A stretch of 64,000 bases of DNA from Prosthecobacter sp. (GTDB lineage: Bacteria > Verrucomicrobiota > Verrucomicrobiia > Verrucomicrobiales > Verrucomicrobiaceae), in assembly GCF_020439865.1 (NCBI RefSeq), contig NZ_JAGRPF010000036.1, positions 1 through 64,000 of the forward strand, read 5' to 3'. This document shows positions 1 to 8,677 of the stretch, piece by piece. Every line of letters starts with the position of its first letter. Within the stretch, counting starts at the first letter, position 1. A program made the translations under genes and the position numbers. The notes below the pieces were generated by a model. That model did no database searches and was not told the origin of the DNA. It worked only from the letters and a program-made list of their open reading frames with translations.

Positions 1-1257
1 CTCCGCGTCTTCGGTGAACCACTTAAGCAGCTTGCGTTCGAATTCGGGATCGCCCGCTTTCGGTGCAGGGTGCTTGTCATCCCACACGGTCAGCTGGTCT
101 CTTGTGAGCGGTTCGTAGTCCTTCTCGATCACCGGCGATGGGAAGCCGAGTTTGAAATGCTTGTTCACGAAGGTGTAGAAGGCGCTGCGGGTGACCGCGT
201 TGTAGTTGTGCGGGAAATGCTCGCCGCGCACGAGCAGCACGTTGTCCTTCTTGCCAAAGGTCGTGTAGAGCTTCTGCAAATCGGGGAAGCCTTTCGTCGC
301 CATTTCCTTCGTCCAGTCGTTCGCAGTGTTCATGCCCTGCGGCTTCGGCGCGAAGAGACCTGCGAACTCGACATTGCCGGTGCCGATGCGCAGCAGCGAT
401 GCGTTTTCACACGTGCAGCCGCCTTGCATCGCGGTGCTGACCATCACGCAGGGGAAGGAGAGCTTCATGCGGTCGTCGATGGCCGCGAGCAGCATCGTCT
501 GCGTGCCGCCGCCGCTCGCGCCCGTGATGGCAGTGCGCTCAGGATCGACCTCGGGCAGCGAAAGCAGGAAGTCGAGACCGCGCACAGCATTCAATGTTTG
601 CAGACCCATGATCGATTGCAGATGCGACTCCGCCTGCGGACTGTAGAGACCCCAGTTCTCCGTCGTGTTCATCTCGGGGCGCTGTTTCTTGAACGTGTGC
701 ACGATCTCGCGCGAAAACTGGATCGAGTCTGAATCACTCAGCATGTCCCACTGCCACACGATGCAGCCCATGCGTGCGAGTTGCACGCAGAGCGACTGGA
801 AGATGCTCTTCCCGCCGCGCTCGAAACGTTCACCACCCGCGGCGATTTCTGCTCGCACCTTGTCCTCCGTGCCCAGCGAAAGTCGCGCATCCTGCCAGTG
901 ACCATGGGCGAACATGATGCCCGGCACCTTGCCTTTGATCTCCTTTGGCTTCCACAGGCTGCCGGTGACGTAGAATCCGGGAGCGCTCTCGAAGTACACA
1001 CGCTCCACGGTGAATCCGTCGCCTTCAACCTTGCCATGAATGACCGGATTCAGCGGCGTCTTCGTCGGCATCGGCCACAAACCTTCCGCGACGAGGATCT
1101 GACGACGCACCTGCTCACGACGCACATCCCATTCGCTCAATGACGAAGGCGGATTGAAGGGAAAGTAGCCGTTCAGGTCCTTCGGCGGTTGAAGACGGAT
1201 GTCTTCGGCCTGAGCAACGATGGCGGCGAGGAAAGCGAGGAGCAGCGTGTGTTTCAT
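1..1257 (-). CDS. Secreted acetylxylan-esterase-like alpha/beta hydrolase (3' end outside window)
   Basis: The reading frame is open from an ATG at 1255-1257 to the window edge, giving 419 codons without a stop, so the C-terminus is missing. The first 17 or so residues (MKHTLLLAFLAAIVAQA) form a signal peptide, so the protein is exported. A nucleophile-elbow motif GASGGG lies near residue 248, and a GEHFPHNYN segment near residue 350 could carry the catalytic histidine. Arrangement and length resemble the large secreted acetylxylan-esterase/dienelactone-hydrolase-like proteins common in Verrucomicrobia and Planctomycetes. The substrate cannot be read from the sequence; carbohydrate ester deacylation is an inference from the family. 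The gene diverges from the next one across 236 bases. Confidence 0.75.
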   Translation of the reverse strand, partial: MKHTLLLAFLAAIVAQAEDIRLQPPKDLNGYFPFNPPSSLSEWDVRREQVRRQILVAEGLWPMPTKTPLNPVIHGKVEGDGFTVERVYFESAPGFYVTGSLWKPKEIKGKVPGIMFAHGHWQDARLSLGTEDKVRAEIAAGGERFERGGKSIFQSLCVQLARMGCIVWQWDMLSDSDSIQFSREIVHTFKKQRPEMNTTENWGLYSPQAESHLQSIMGLQTLNAVRGLDFLLSLPEVDPERTAITGASGGGTQTMLLAAIDDRMKLSFPCVMVSTAMQGGCTCENASLLRIGTGNVEFAGLFAPKPQGMNTANDWTKEMATKGFPDLQKLYTTFGKKDNVLLVRGEHFPHNYNAVTRSAFYTFVNKHFKLGFPSPVIEKDYEPLTRDQLTVWDDKHPAPKAGDPEFERKLLKWFTEDAE

Positions 1258-1493
1258 GGTTGGAAAGCGACCGCACACCAACGGTGCGAGCGGGCGAAGT
1301 TCATCACGAACGTCGCGAAGTGACAATCCCAATTCCTTCGCGGCTCGTTTGCCCTGTGTTGGCGCCTACGTCTGTGCCGACGGTGCTGGAAACGTCTTTT
1401 TGTCCGAGTCGATTTTTGTGCAGCTTGCGATTTGCGGCTGCGGTCCTAGACTCCGCCTCGACACGTTCGGTGGGTTTTAATCACATCACGATC

Positions 1494-2579
1494 ATGAAAA
1501 CGTCCGGCTTTCTTTCGTTGTGGATGCTCTTGCTGGTTGCGGCGCGGAGCGAGGAGTTGGAAAAGGTCACTCAGCCGGGCATGGTTTCCGGAACGGTGGA
1601 CATCACGTTCGATTCCCGAACGCGGCTCACCGATGACGGCAGGCCGGAGAAGGGTGCCAAGGACGTGTATGAGATCGCGATCAATGTGGGCAAGACCACC
1701 GAGTTCAAGGGACGTGTTGAACGCCAGTCGCTGATAACGAAAAAAATTCTCGGCACCGTGGACCAGCCGGGGCAGCTCTTTTACTCCCTCGATCTGGCGG
1801 TGATCAACCCGGTGGACATGACGCAGCGAAAGACCGTGGGCAAGTGGGTGGGCACCGTGCCGATCGATGCACAAGGCGTGCATGAACTGGCGGGCACCGG
1901 CGACAGTCCGCAACGCATTCGCGTGGACGCCATCGGCAAGGTGCCCGCGTTCACCGACGATTTTGGCGGTCGCCTTTACGGCAAGGGAAAGAAGACGGAC
2001 GGCGTGATGTCCTATGTGCGCAGACTGCAGGGCAAGGAGGTCAAGATTCAGGTGAACAACGTGGACCCCATGCGCTTCGAAAACGTGACGCTCGCGATGG
2101 GCCCGGCGCAAAGCTATCCGAAGTGCACGGTGAACGGAAACCTCGACTTTGACTATGAGACCGGGAACTGGCTGACCAACGGTCTGCGCTTTCATTACAC
2201 GCTCAACGGCCGGGATTACGACGACGTGGTGACCGGTTCGATCAAGTGGGTGGAAGATCCGGACCGCTCCACGAATGGCAAAGGACGGTATGAGTTCAAC
2301 CTGCGCTGGAACGAGGACACGACCCAACCAGCCAGAACCGAGGCTGATGCATTCAAGATCGCCAGCGACGAGGAGGCGTTCTTCGCCATGGACAACAGCG
2401 TGCCTTCACTCACCGGCACGGTGACCTACGTGGACACCATGGCGAAAGCGGCGGGCGAGAACTCGGTGACCGCCAGCAAGATCATCTATCAGCTCGATGC
2501 GAACCAGCTCACCAAGCAGCAGGTGATGAACTTCATCAAACTGTGGCTCATCGGCATCGGACCGACGAACGACGAGTGA
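1494..2579 (+). CDS. Secreted protein of unknown function
   Basis: A 361-residue product. The frame extends upstream to 1260, but the ATG at 1494 is preferred because it gives a signal peptide (MKTSGFLSLWMLLLVAARSEE). The mature part is polar, rich in Gly, Asp and Thr, without cysteine clusters or transmembrane segments, and looks beta-rich. I recognise no family or catalytic motif. It lies 48 bases upstream of, and on the same strand as, a Tat-exported flavin amine oxidase, so the two are probably co-transcribed. A role in the same periplasmic process is only an inference from that position. Confidence 0.7.
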   Translation: MKTSGFLSLWMLLLVAARSEELEKVTQPGMVSGTVDITFDSRTRLTDDGRPEKGAKDVYEIAINVGKTTEFKGRVERQSLITKKILGTVDQPGQLFYSLDLAVINPVDMTQRKTVGKWVGTVPIDAQGVHELAGTGDSPQRIRVDAIGKVPAFTDDFGGRLYGKGKKTDGVMSYVRRLQGKEVKIQVNNVDPMRFENVTLAMGPAQSYPKCTVNGNLDFDYETGNWLTNGLRFHYTLNGRDYDDVVTGSIKWVEDPDRSTNGKGRYEFNLRWNEDTTQPARTEADAFKIASDEEAFFAMDNSVPSLTGTVTYVDTMAKAAGENSVTASKIIYQLDANQLTKQQVMNFIKLWLIGIGPTNDE

Positions 2580-2627
2580 CCCGCGTGAGGCCTTCGATTA
2601 TCCCCAACTCCATCATCCTTCACCGCC

Positions 2628-4184
2628 ATGAATCCAGGACGCACTCCTCTTTTTCGCCAGGTCATGCGCGCGATGCGCGAGGCCTCCATGCCGTACCACA
2701 CCCGGCGTGACTTTCTTCGTCTCAGCACCGCCGCCGGAGCAGCGGCTGCGTTTGGGTTGCAGGCCCAGGATGCTGAGAAAAAGGAAGGGGTTTCCACGAA
2801 GAAAATCGAAGGACCTGTCGCCGTGGTCGGCGGCGGCATTTCCGGACTCACTGCAGCCTACCGTCTCATGCAGGCCGGTGTGGAGGTGCATCTCTACGAG
2901 CAGCTCGAACGCTTCGGTGGACGCATGTGGACGAAACGCGACTTCAACAAGGACGGCATGTTCGTCGAGCTCGGCGGCGAACTGGTGGACTCGAACCACA
3001 CAGACCTCATCGAGTTGGCGAAGGAGCTGGGAGTGGAAATCCAAAATCTCCTGGACGGCGATGCGGGGGTGGAGTTCTTCCACTTTGGCGGGAAGTTTTA
3101 CACGGATGAAGATGTCGTGGCCGCGTTTGCACCGCTGGCGAAGCAGATCGCGAGGGATGCTGACGGCCTCTATGACGACAAGGAGGAGTTCACGAACAAG
3201 GCGAGGCAATTCGACAACGTCAGCCTCAAGGACTACTTCAAGCAGATCGGCGCGGGCGCGGAACGCTGGATCGTGCAGATGCTCGAGGTGGCCTACGTGC
3301 CGGAGTATGGGCTCGACGCAGAGAAGCAGTCGGCACTCAATCTCATCGACTTCATCAATCCGGACACCAGCAACGGCTTCGAGATCTTCGGCGAAAGCGA
3401 CGAGGCCTTTCGCGTCCGCGGTGGCAACGACACGCTGCCCACGGCTGTGCATCGGGCCATTCAGGGCGGGGTGAAACTCAACAGCGGCCACAGGCTGGTG
3501 CGCATTGAGGACGAGGGCGAGAAGATCAAGCTCAGCTTTGTCGCCGGATCGAAACTGCTCACGCCTTCCTACGACCATGTCGTCATGGCGCTGCCGTTCA
3601 CGATTCTGCGCGGTATCGAAGGCGTGAAGGAGCTCAAGCTGGGAGCGGAAAAGCAGCGCGCCATTCAGGAGATGGGCTATGGCACCAACATCAAGGTCAT
3701 GTACGGCTTTTCCGAACGGCTGTGGCGCACGCCCATGGGAGGTCGCACCGGTTTTTGCAACGGCAGCGTGTATGCCGACAAGAGCTTTCAGACGGTGTGG
3801 GAGACCAGTCGTGGACAGAACGGCGGGAGCGGCATCATCACCAACTTCATGGGCGGCAGCGTCGGTGCGCAATACGGACCGGAAAACATTGAGAAGTACA
3901 TTGCCGAACTCGACACCATCTTTCCCGGCCTCAAGACGAAGCACGATGGCAACAAGGCGATGCTCAACTGGCCGAGCATGAAGACGATGAAGGGCAGCTA
4001 TTCCTGCCCGCTGGTGGGACAGTACTGCTGGGTGTACGATGCGGCCAGGACTCCCGAACTCGACGGCCGAATGGTCTTTGCGGGCGAACACACCAGCTCC
4101 GCATCACCGGCCTTCATGAATGGTGGTGTCGAAAGCGGTAACCGCGCGGCGCGGGAACTGCTGGGCACCGAAAAGAAGGCCTGA
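2628..4184 (+). CDS. Tat-exported flavin monoamine oxidase family protein
   Basis: A 518-residue FAD-dependent oxidoreductase. A twin-arginine type leader (TRRDFLRLSTAAGAAAAFG, about residues 25-43) indicates export of the folded flavoprotein. The FAD dinucleotide-binding motif GGGISGLTAAYRL starts near residue 67 and is followed by an acidic residue at the end of the second strand. The C-terminal flavin motif FAGEHTS lies near residue 484, as in monoamine oxidases and related amino-acid oxidases. Substrate is unknown. An internal ATG at 2688 would give a shorter protein that still keeps the whole Tat leader; neither start has a clear ribosome binding site. The stop codon abuts the stop of the convergent next gene. 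Confidence 0.85.
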   Translation: MNPGRTPLFRQVMRAMREASMPYHTRRDFLRLSTAAGAAAAFGLQAQDAEKKEGVSTKKIEGPVAVVGGGISGLTAAYRLMQAGVEVHLYEQLERFGGRMWTKRDFNKDGMFVELGGELVDSNHTDLIELAKELGVEIQNLLDGDAGVEFFHFGGKFYTDEDVVAAFAPLAKQIARDADGLYDDKEEFTNKARQFDNVSLKDYFKQIGAGAERWIVQMLEVAYVPEYGLDAEKQSALNLIDFINPDTSNGFEIFGESDEAFRVRGGNDTLPTAVHRAIQGGVKLNSGHRLVRIEDEGEKIKLSFVAGSKLLTPSYDHVVMALPFTILRGIEGVKELKLGAEKQRAIQEMGYGTNIKVMYGFSERLWRTPMGGRTGFCNGSVYADKSFQTVWETSRGQNGGSGIITNFMGGSVGAQYGPENIEKYIAELDTIFPGLKTKHDGNKAMLNWPSMKTMKGSYSCPLVGQYCWVYDAARTPELDGRMVFAGEHTSSASPAFMNGGVESGNRAARELLGTEKKA

Positions 4185-5450
4185 TCACAATCCTTTCGTC
4201 TTGCTGCCCTCGACGACGATCTGCTTCGTGTCCGGGCCCTGCTTAACGAGTTCGCGCTTTGCGCCGCCGCGGGTTTCGGTGAACTGATTGTCGGTGATGG
4301 TGATATTCTCCGTGCTGCCCTGGATGTCGATGACGGCGCCGCCTTCAGGCGCATTGTCGATAAAGGTGTTCTTCTCAATTCGGTTGCGATGACCGGCGAA
4401 GTCGGGGCCGCGTTCGGGGCGGAAGAGGACGCCGTTGAGCTTACTGTCGCGGATGATGTTGCCGGTGATGAGGTTGTCGGTGTCGCGATGGCCGATGGAG
4501 ATGCCGAGGCGGTTGCCTTCAATCGTGTTATGCTCGGCGAGGCCGTATTTGACGCCCCAGCAGAAGAAGATGCCGATGTCGTTGCCGCGCAGGGTGTTGT
4601 TGCGGATGATGGGACGTTGCGAGCCGCTGCCAGGATGCAGGCCAAGGTTCTTGTTGTTCTCGCTGATGCAATTTTCGACCACGACGTCGTGGCAGATCTG
4701 CCAGGAGATGCCATCGCCTTGATTATTGCGGGCGGTGACGCCGCGAATCTGCACGCGGTTGCAGTCCTGCAGGAAAATGCAGCCGGCGTAGTTGCCATCG
4801 AGCTCGGCGTTGTGCTCGCGGTTGCCGTCGAGCACGAGGTTCTCGATGCGCAGGTCGTTCACAAACTCGCCGCTGAGGAGCGGGAAGAGGGTGGAACACG
4901 TCGCGTCGTTCATCTGCCACAGGTTTTCACGCAAAGGCTTGTCGAGCTTGAAGCGGTTTCCGCTGCGCGCCACCAGCGTACGTTTGATCACCGTCCGGCG
5001 CCCTGACTTCGCATCCTTCGCCCGCAGGCAAACGCCATCGCCCACGCGAAAGCCCTTCGCATCGTGCAGGGTGATCTCCTGGTCATACCAGTCACTGTCG
5101 AGCTTCAACGGCGTGGTGGTGGACGGCTCCTTGATGAGCAGCGTTTTCTCGCCCTCACCGATGAGGTTCACGCCGCTTTGCAAATAGACGGCGTTTCGGA
5201 GTCGATACGTTCCCTCTTTGATGCGCACCGTGCCGCCACCGAGTCGCGCCACATGATCCACCGCCGCCTGAATGGCCCGCTGGTCATTGCCGACGATGTC
5301 TGCGTCTTTTGTGCCAACGGTGATCGTCAATGCCTCCTCCCACTTCGGCTGCACTGCCGTGTCGCCGCTTGTCTGGCGAGGAATCGTGACCGCGGGGCGA
5401 TCTGCGGCGAGTGCGCTCGTGGCGACCAATAAGAGAAGAAGCGATTTCAT
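4185..5450 (-). CDS. Secreted right-handed parallel beta-helix protein
   Basis: A 421-residue exported protein with the signal peptide MKSLLLLLVATSALAA. Residues of about 50-110 contain the start of a pectate-lyase-type helix (AIQAAVDHVARLGGGTVRI). From about residue 190 to 400 there are repeated coils of the NosD/PbH1 type, with recurring patterns such as NNTLRGNDIGIF and HNTIEGNRLGISIG. The fold is shared by polysaccharide lyases, hydrolases and surface adhesins, so a carbohydrate-related role is likely but the reaction is not identifiable. The next gene upstream on the same strand starts in the region just 9 bases away, so the two form a probable operon. Confidence 0.8.
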   Translation of the reverse strand: MKSLLLLLVATSALAADRPAVTIPRQTSGDTAVQPKWEEALTITVGTKDADIVGNDQRAIQAAVDHVARLGGGTVRIKEGTYRLRNAVYLQSGVNLIGEGEKTLLIKEPSTTTPLKLDSDWYDQEITLHDAKGFRVGDGVCLRAKDAKSGRRTVIKRTLVARSGNRFKLDKPLRENLWQMNDATCSTLFPLLSGEFVNDLRIENLVLDGNREHNAELDGNYAGCIFLQDCNRVQIRGVTARNNQGDGISWQICHDVVVENCISENNKNLGLHPGSGSQRPIIRNNTLRGNDIGIFFCWGVKYGLAEHNTIEGNRLGISIGHRDTDNLITGNIIRDSKLNGVLFRPERGPDFAGHRNRIEKNTFIDNAPEGGAVIDIQGSTENITITDNQFTETRGGAKRELVKQGPDTKQIVVEGSKTKGL

Positions 5451-5459
5451 CGGATGATT

Positions 5460-6857
5460 CTATTTGGAGAGTTTATCCAGCACGTTCTTCGTGATGCGCA
5501 CGACGGTGACGTCATTTCCCTGAAGACCATGGGCCCAGTCGGTGGTGGCGGCGGTGAAGACGGTGCCGTTGTTGGTGTAGGCGCCGAGGCAGGCGACGCC
5601 GGTGCGGCCGATCTCCCATTTCTCATACCACTCGACGTCGTCGGGGTGCCAGCGCACGGGGCAGGTGCCGAGGACTTCGAAGCTCTTGGGCGTGCCGTCT
5701 TTGTGAGTGGCGAAGGGAAGGCCGTTCTTCCATTCGAGTTCGCAGCCGTCGCACTCGTAGCCGACGATGGTGTCCTTGCCGCCGAAGCGATCGCCGCGTT
5801 TCAAGCCGGTGCCTTCGAAGATCCAGTGGTCGGGGCGATGCACAATGAAGGAGGCGTCGCCGTCCATGAACTGGCCGTGGCTGCGCATGTAGCCGCCCCA
5901 CAGGAAGCCGACACCGGTGAGTTCGTTCTCGGGACGCTTTAGCAGGTGATGACTCCACGCGGTGCTGAGGAGTTTGAAGTCGCGCGTCTGGAAGACGGGA
6001 TCGAGGTGGTAGTTCTGCTTGCAGCAGGTGAAGGCGCGGCCGTTGTCCTCGGCTCGCACCTGCCAGCAGCAGGTGTTGCCGCTGAAGAAGGCCACGTTGC
6101 CGCCCTTGGCGATCCAGGCTTCCAAATTATCGCGCATCGGCGTGCTCCAATACTCATCGTGACCGACGCTGAGGACGATTTTGTAGCTGGCGAGAATCTC
6201 CGGGTGGAATTCGAGATCATCGTTGGCGGCGAACTCAAGCGGATAGCCGTTGGTCTCCGCCCATTTTACAAAGGGATGCTCCCAACGACTGAACTGTGAC
6301 GGGCCGGGGCGCTCAAAGCTTACGCGATGTCCTTGGTTGTTTGAAAGGCTGTTGTAGGCATACACGGAGAAGCCGCCCCAGTTGTTGTAGGCGTTGTAGG
6401 TGTTCGTGCAGAGTTGCAGAAGGATCTTCGAGGTGCTGCCCGGCTTCGCCTGCCTGACGATGAAATGAGTGCCGCTGCTGGCCGTGCGTGCCCCACGATG
6501 CGTCCACTTGCCGCCGGTGTCGGCAGCACGCAGCGCGACCTCATAGTAGCCGCTCTTCCAGTCCGCGCCGACGGGCACGCGCACGCTTTCCGGCCATCGG
6601 CAACCGTTGGCGCTGGCGTCTTCAGGCACGGGATAGGCCGCGCCGGGAACGTCCGACTTCTTCCAGACGACTTCGCGTTGAGCGCCGAGTCGTGCGACTT
6701 CGATCTCATACTTCGCCGCCGTGGTGCTGACGTGAACCGGCATCTCCTCGCCTTGAGCGACACTGCGCTGGCCGGCATAACCTTCGATGAAGAGAGCCAC
6801 CGGATCGGCGGCGTGGAGAGATGAGACAGCGAGGAGGAGAGCAAGTGGTCGTAGCAT
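5460..6857 (-). CDS. Secreted N,N-dimethylformamidase beta-subunit-like protein
   Basis: A 465-residue protein with a signal peptide (MLRPLALLLAVSSLHAAD). The body matches the large-subunit domain of N,N-dimethylformamidase: a beta-rich N-terminal part, then the conserved run DDLEFHPEILASYKIVLSVG followed by HDEYWS (around residues 213-240) and AWIAKGGNVAFFSGN. This family is widespread as secreted proteins of unknown substrate, so amide hydrolysis is not assured. It is upstream of the beta-helix gene by 9 bases and probably leads that operon. A short perfect hairpin (6861-6873) sits directly before the start codon. Confidence 0.7.
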   Translation of the reverse strand: MLRPLALLLAVSSLHAADPVALFIEGYAGQRSVAQGEEMPVHVSTTAAKYEIEVARLGAQREVVWKKSDVPGAAYPVPEDASANGCRWPESVRVPVGADWKSGYYEVALRAADTGGKWTHRGARTASSGTHFIVRQAKPGSTSKILLQLCTNTYNAYNNWGGFSVYAYNSLSNNQGHRVSFERPGPSQFSRWEHPFVKWAETNGYPLEFAANDDLEFHPEILASYKIVLSVGHDEYWSTPMRDNLEAWIAKGGNVAFFSGNTCCWQVRAEDNGRAFTCCKQNYHLDPVFQTRDFKLLSTAWSHHLLKRPENELTGVGFLWGGYMRSHGQFMDGDASFIVHRPDHWIFEGTGLKRGDRFGGKDTIVGYECDGCELEWKNGLPFATHKDGTPKSFEVLGTCPVRWHPDDVEWYEKWEIGRTGVACLGAYTNNGTVFTAATTDWAHGLQGNDVTVVRITKNVLDKLSK

Positions 6858-6860
6858 GGA

Positions 6861-6928
6861 GCGCCTACGGCGCGTTCGGCCCTATACTTTCAAGACGTCC
6901 AGTCACTGCTGGACGGTCGTCATACGAC
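6861..6928. repeat. Cluster of three short perfect inverted repeats
   Basis: Three hairpin-capable sequences lie in the 127-base gap between two minus-strand genes. GCGCC/GGCGC (6861-6865 with 6869-6873) ends three bases from the start codon of the dimethylformamidase-like gene. CGTCCAG/CTGGACG (6896-6902 with 6909-6915) has a six-base loop. GTCGT/ACGAC (6916-6920 with 6924-6928) has a three-base loop. None has a T tract on the minus strand, so they are not standard intrinsic terminators. They may reduce read-through from the PEP-CTERM gene or act in the leader of the next gene. Confidence 0.5.
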
Positions 6929-6984
6929 TCAATAAAAGCCGACGCGATATCCACTCCACGTTCTAATTCACGGCTGCTATGAAC

Positions 6985-7659
6985 TCAGCTGCGTTTGCGA
7001 CGGAAAATCAGCAGAATTAAACCAGCAGATGTCAGCAGCATTCTCGATGGCTCAGGGGCCGCGGCAACTGCCTGGATGGACAGGCCCATCGAGGTGTTTG
7101 CATCCACGGACCAAGATTCTGGTGTTCCACTGTTCACGTTACGGGTGGCTAACGCGCCGATGCTCCAGCCAGGATCGCTGATTTCCGTGGGATTGCTGGT
7201 GGTGCGCCATGCATAACCGGTGTTTGAATTCGTGTGAGGTACGCTGGCAACAACCCAGTACTGAGTGTTGGCGCTGAGGGTATAGGGGGAACTGGTTGTG
7301 TAGGTGAAATTGCCGTCAGGCGTAGGGAATGCAGTGCCTAGGAATGAAACGCCCAGATCTGTCCCTGGGGCGTTGGTAGCATCACTGTAGAGGCTCACGC
7401 CAAACCCACCATTATTGAAGGTTGATCCACCAATAAGCAGAGTGACACTCTCAAGGGAGAGCCCATCGGAGCCTGTGGTGAACGAGCCCGCCACATCACG
7501 TCCTAGCCCGGCGGGCGAATCATAGACATTGTATGTTCCATCGAATAGGTTCCCAAGATTAGTAACCGTTGTGGCAGCAGAGGACGTGCCTGTGCTGATG
7601 AGCGACATGAGTAAAATGGAGGCCCCGATTACTCGCGCTTTTTTGGCGAGAGTGAACAT
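6985..7659 (-). CDS. PEP-CTERM surface protein with choice-of-anchor R domain
   Basis: A 224-residue product. The ATG at 7657-7659 is chosen over the upstream ATG at 7698 because a good Shine-Dalgarno (GAGGAAG) lies seven bases before it and it begins a clean signal peptide. The mature domain carries the choice-of-anchor R pattern (TLLIGG, then GGFGVSLYSD, then NTQYWVVASVP), a beta-sandwich seen in proteins with many different C-terminal anchors. The C-terminus is PEP, a hydrophobic segment, then RRKRS, which is a PEP-CTERM sorting signal. The family implies processing by an exosortase, which is not in this window. Base composition looks less GC-rich than the neighbours. Confidence 0.8.
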   Translation of the reverse strand: MFTLAKKARVIGASILLMSLISTGTSSAATTVTNLGNLFDGTYNVYDSPAGLGRDVAGSFTTGSDGLSLESVTLLIGGSTFNNGGFGVSLYSDATNAPGTDLGVSFLGTAFPTPDGNFTYTTSSPYTLSANTQYWVVASVPHTNSNTGYAWRTTSNPTEISDPGWSIGALATRNVNSGTPESWSVDANTSMGLSIQAVAAAPEPSRMLLTSAGLILLIFRRKRS

Positions 7660-7666
7660 CCGCGAA

Positions 7667-7673
7667 CTTCCTC
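7667..7673 (-). promoter_or_regulatory. Ribosome binding site that decides the start of the PEP-CTERM gene
   Basis: On the minus strand the sequence GAGGAAG is followed after seven bases by the ATG at 7657-7659. The alternative ATG at 7696-7698 has no such motif, so the shorter protein is preferred. Confidence 0.65.
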
Positions 7674-7741
7674 TAAGGAGATCGTTTTGTTTAGTCATAT
7701 ATTAGATTGCTTGTGTTGTAGCGTTCCAAGTGACAAACGAA

Positions 7742-7770
7742 ATAAAATTAGAAATGACGCGCTGCGTCAA
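7742..7770 (-). promoter_or_regulatory. Possible sigma-70 type promoter of the PEP-CTERM gene
   Basis: On the minus strand, TTGACG (7765-7770) and TTTTAT (7742-7747) are separated by 17 bases in a locally AT-rich stretch. Transcription would start near 7735 and give a leader of about 75 bases to the preferred start codon. The -10 match is weak. Confidence 0.4.
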
Positions 7771-7855
7771 TCAAAAATATTGCCGCCCATCCGGAATTCC
7801 CGGGGAAGGTGCTTGCCTGATGTCGAATATATCGCGCAGGAAGACACTCAGCCGC

Positions 7856-8530
7856 TCACTGCTCCGTTTCCGCCAACTTTGCGGCTTCGCGTTTCAGAAT
7901 GCGGCCGACACGATGCTTGGCCAGATAGACCTGGGCGGCGTTGACGCCGAGTTCCTTCTTCACGCGTTCGGGGCTCCAGCCTTTGAGCACGTAGCAGGAG
8001 AAAATCTGGAACTGGCGTGGCGAGACAAGCGCACGCACACGGCGCAGCGCGATGTCCATCACCTTGTCCTGCCATTCTTTTTCCCAGAGTTTCTCGAGGG
8101 CGACACCGTTCGGATCAGCGCAACGATCAATCGGCGCGGTGCGGCGTTCGTCGGTTTCGTCCGCGTAGAGGTTGGCCTCGCGGCTCTGCTGCTTCTTGCG
8201 GCGTCGGAACTGGTCGAGGATGCGCCATCGGGCCTGATTGAGGAGGAAGGATTTGAAGGAACCGAGGCTGGTGTCGAATTTCTTTTTCTGCAGGTTTTTT
8301 GCCACCCCGATGAAGGTTTCCTGCACCACATCGTTGGCCTCGTCGTCGCTCAGGCCGGTCTTTCGGGCGACATGGAAGACGAAGCCGGAGTAGGTCCGGT
8401 AAAACTCGTCCCAACTGGCCCAATCGTCCCAATTGTCGAGTTTCTCGATCAAGGTTTTCCGGGTCGGGGGGGATCCGGAGGTCTCCTTGAGGAGTTCTTC
8501 AGTTTCAGCGACTTTGGGGACGTCGGACAT
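7856..8530 (-). CDS. ECF-type RNA polymerase sigma factor
   Basis: A 224-residue sigma-70 family protein. The frame is open further upstream, but MSDVPK at 8530 is the likely start, because the preceding residues are a low-complexity proline/leucine run. Region 2 is seen as FYRTYSGFVFHVARKTGL, then DDEANDVVQETFIGV (around residues 65-90) and FKSFLLNQARWRILDQ. Region 4 is the C-terminal helix-turn-helix (PRQFQIFSCYVLKGWSPERV to AKHRVGRILKREA). It directs RNA polymerase to a dedicated promoter set. No anti-sigma factor is adjacent. It is divergent from the TolC operon across 147 bases, so it may control that operon, but I see no matching promoter pair. Confidence 0.85.
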   Translation of the reverse strand: MSDVPKVAETEELLKETSGSPPTRKTLIEKLDNWDDWASWDEFYRTYSGFVFHVARKTGLSDDEANDVVQETFIGVAKNLQKKKFDTSLGSFKSFLLNQARWRILDQFRRRKKQQSREANLYADETDERRTAPIDRCADPNGVALEKLWEKEWQDKVMDIALRRVRALVSPRQFQIFSCYVLKGWSPERVKKELGVNAAQVYLAKHRVGRILKREAAKLAETEQ

Positions 8531-8677
8531 GCGGGGCAGCAATAGTAACGGCGGCAGCGTCGGAGGCAATGAGGTTTTGCCTTCCTTTCGATAGATCACC
8601 GTTCAGCAAGGCGTATTGCATGGCCCCCAAAAAATACCAATCCCGGCCCAACCACCCCGATGCCGGTCAGATCTCCT

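Noticed and set aside
2613..4091. Minus-strand open frame of 492 codons opposite the amine oxidase
   Set aside because: The amine oxidase FAD motifs and Tat leader are on the plus strand; no domain is seen in the antisense frame.
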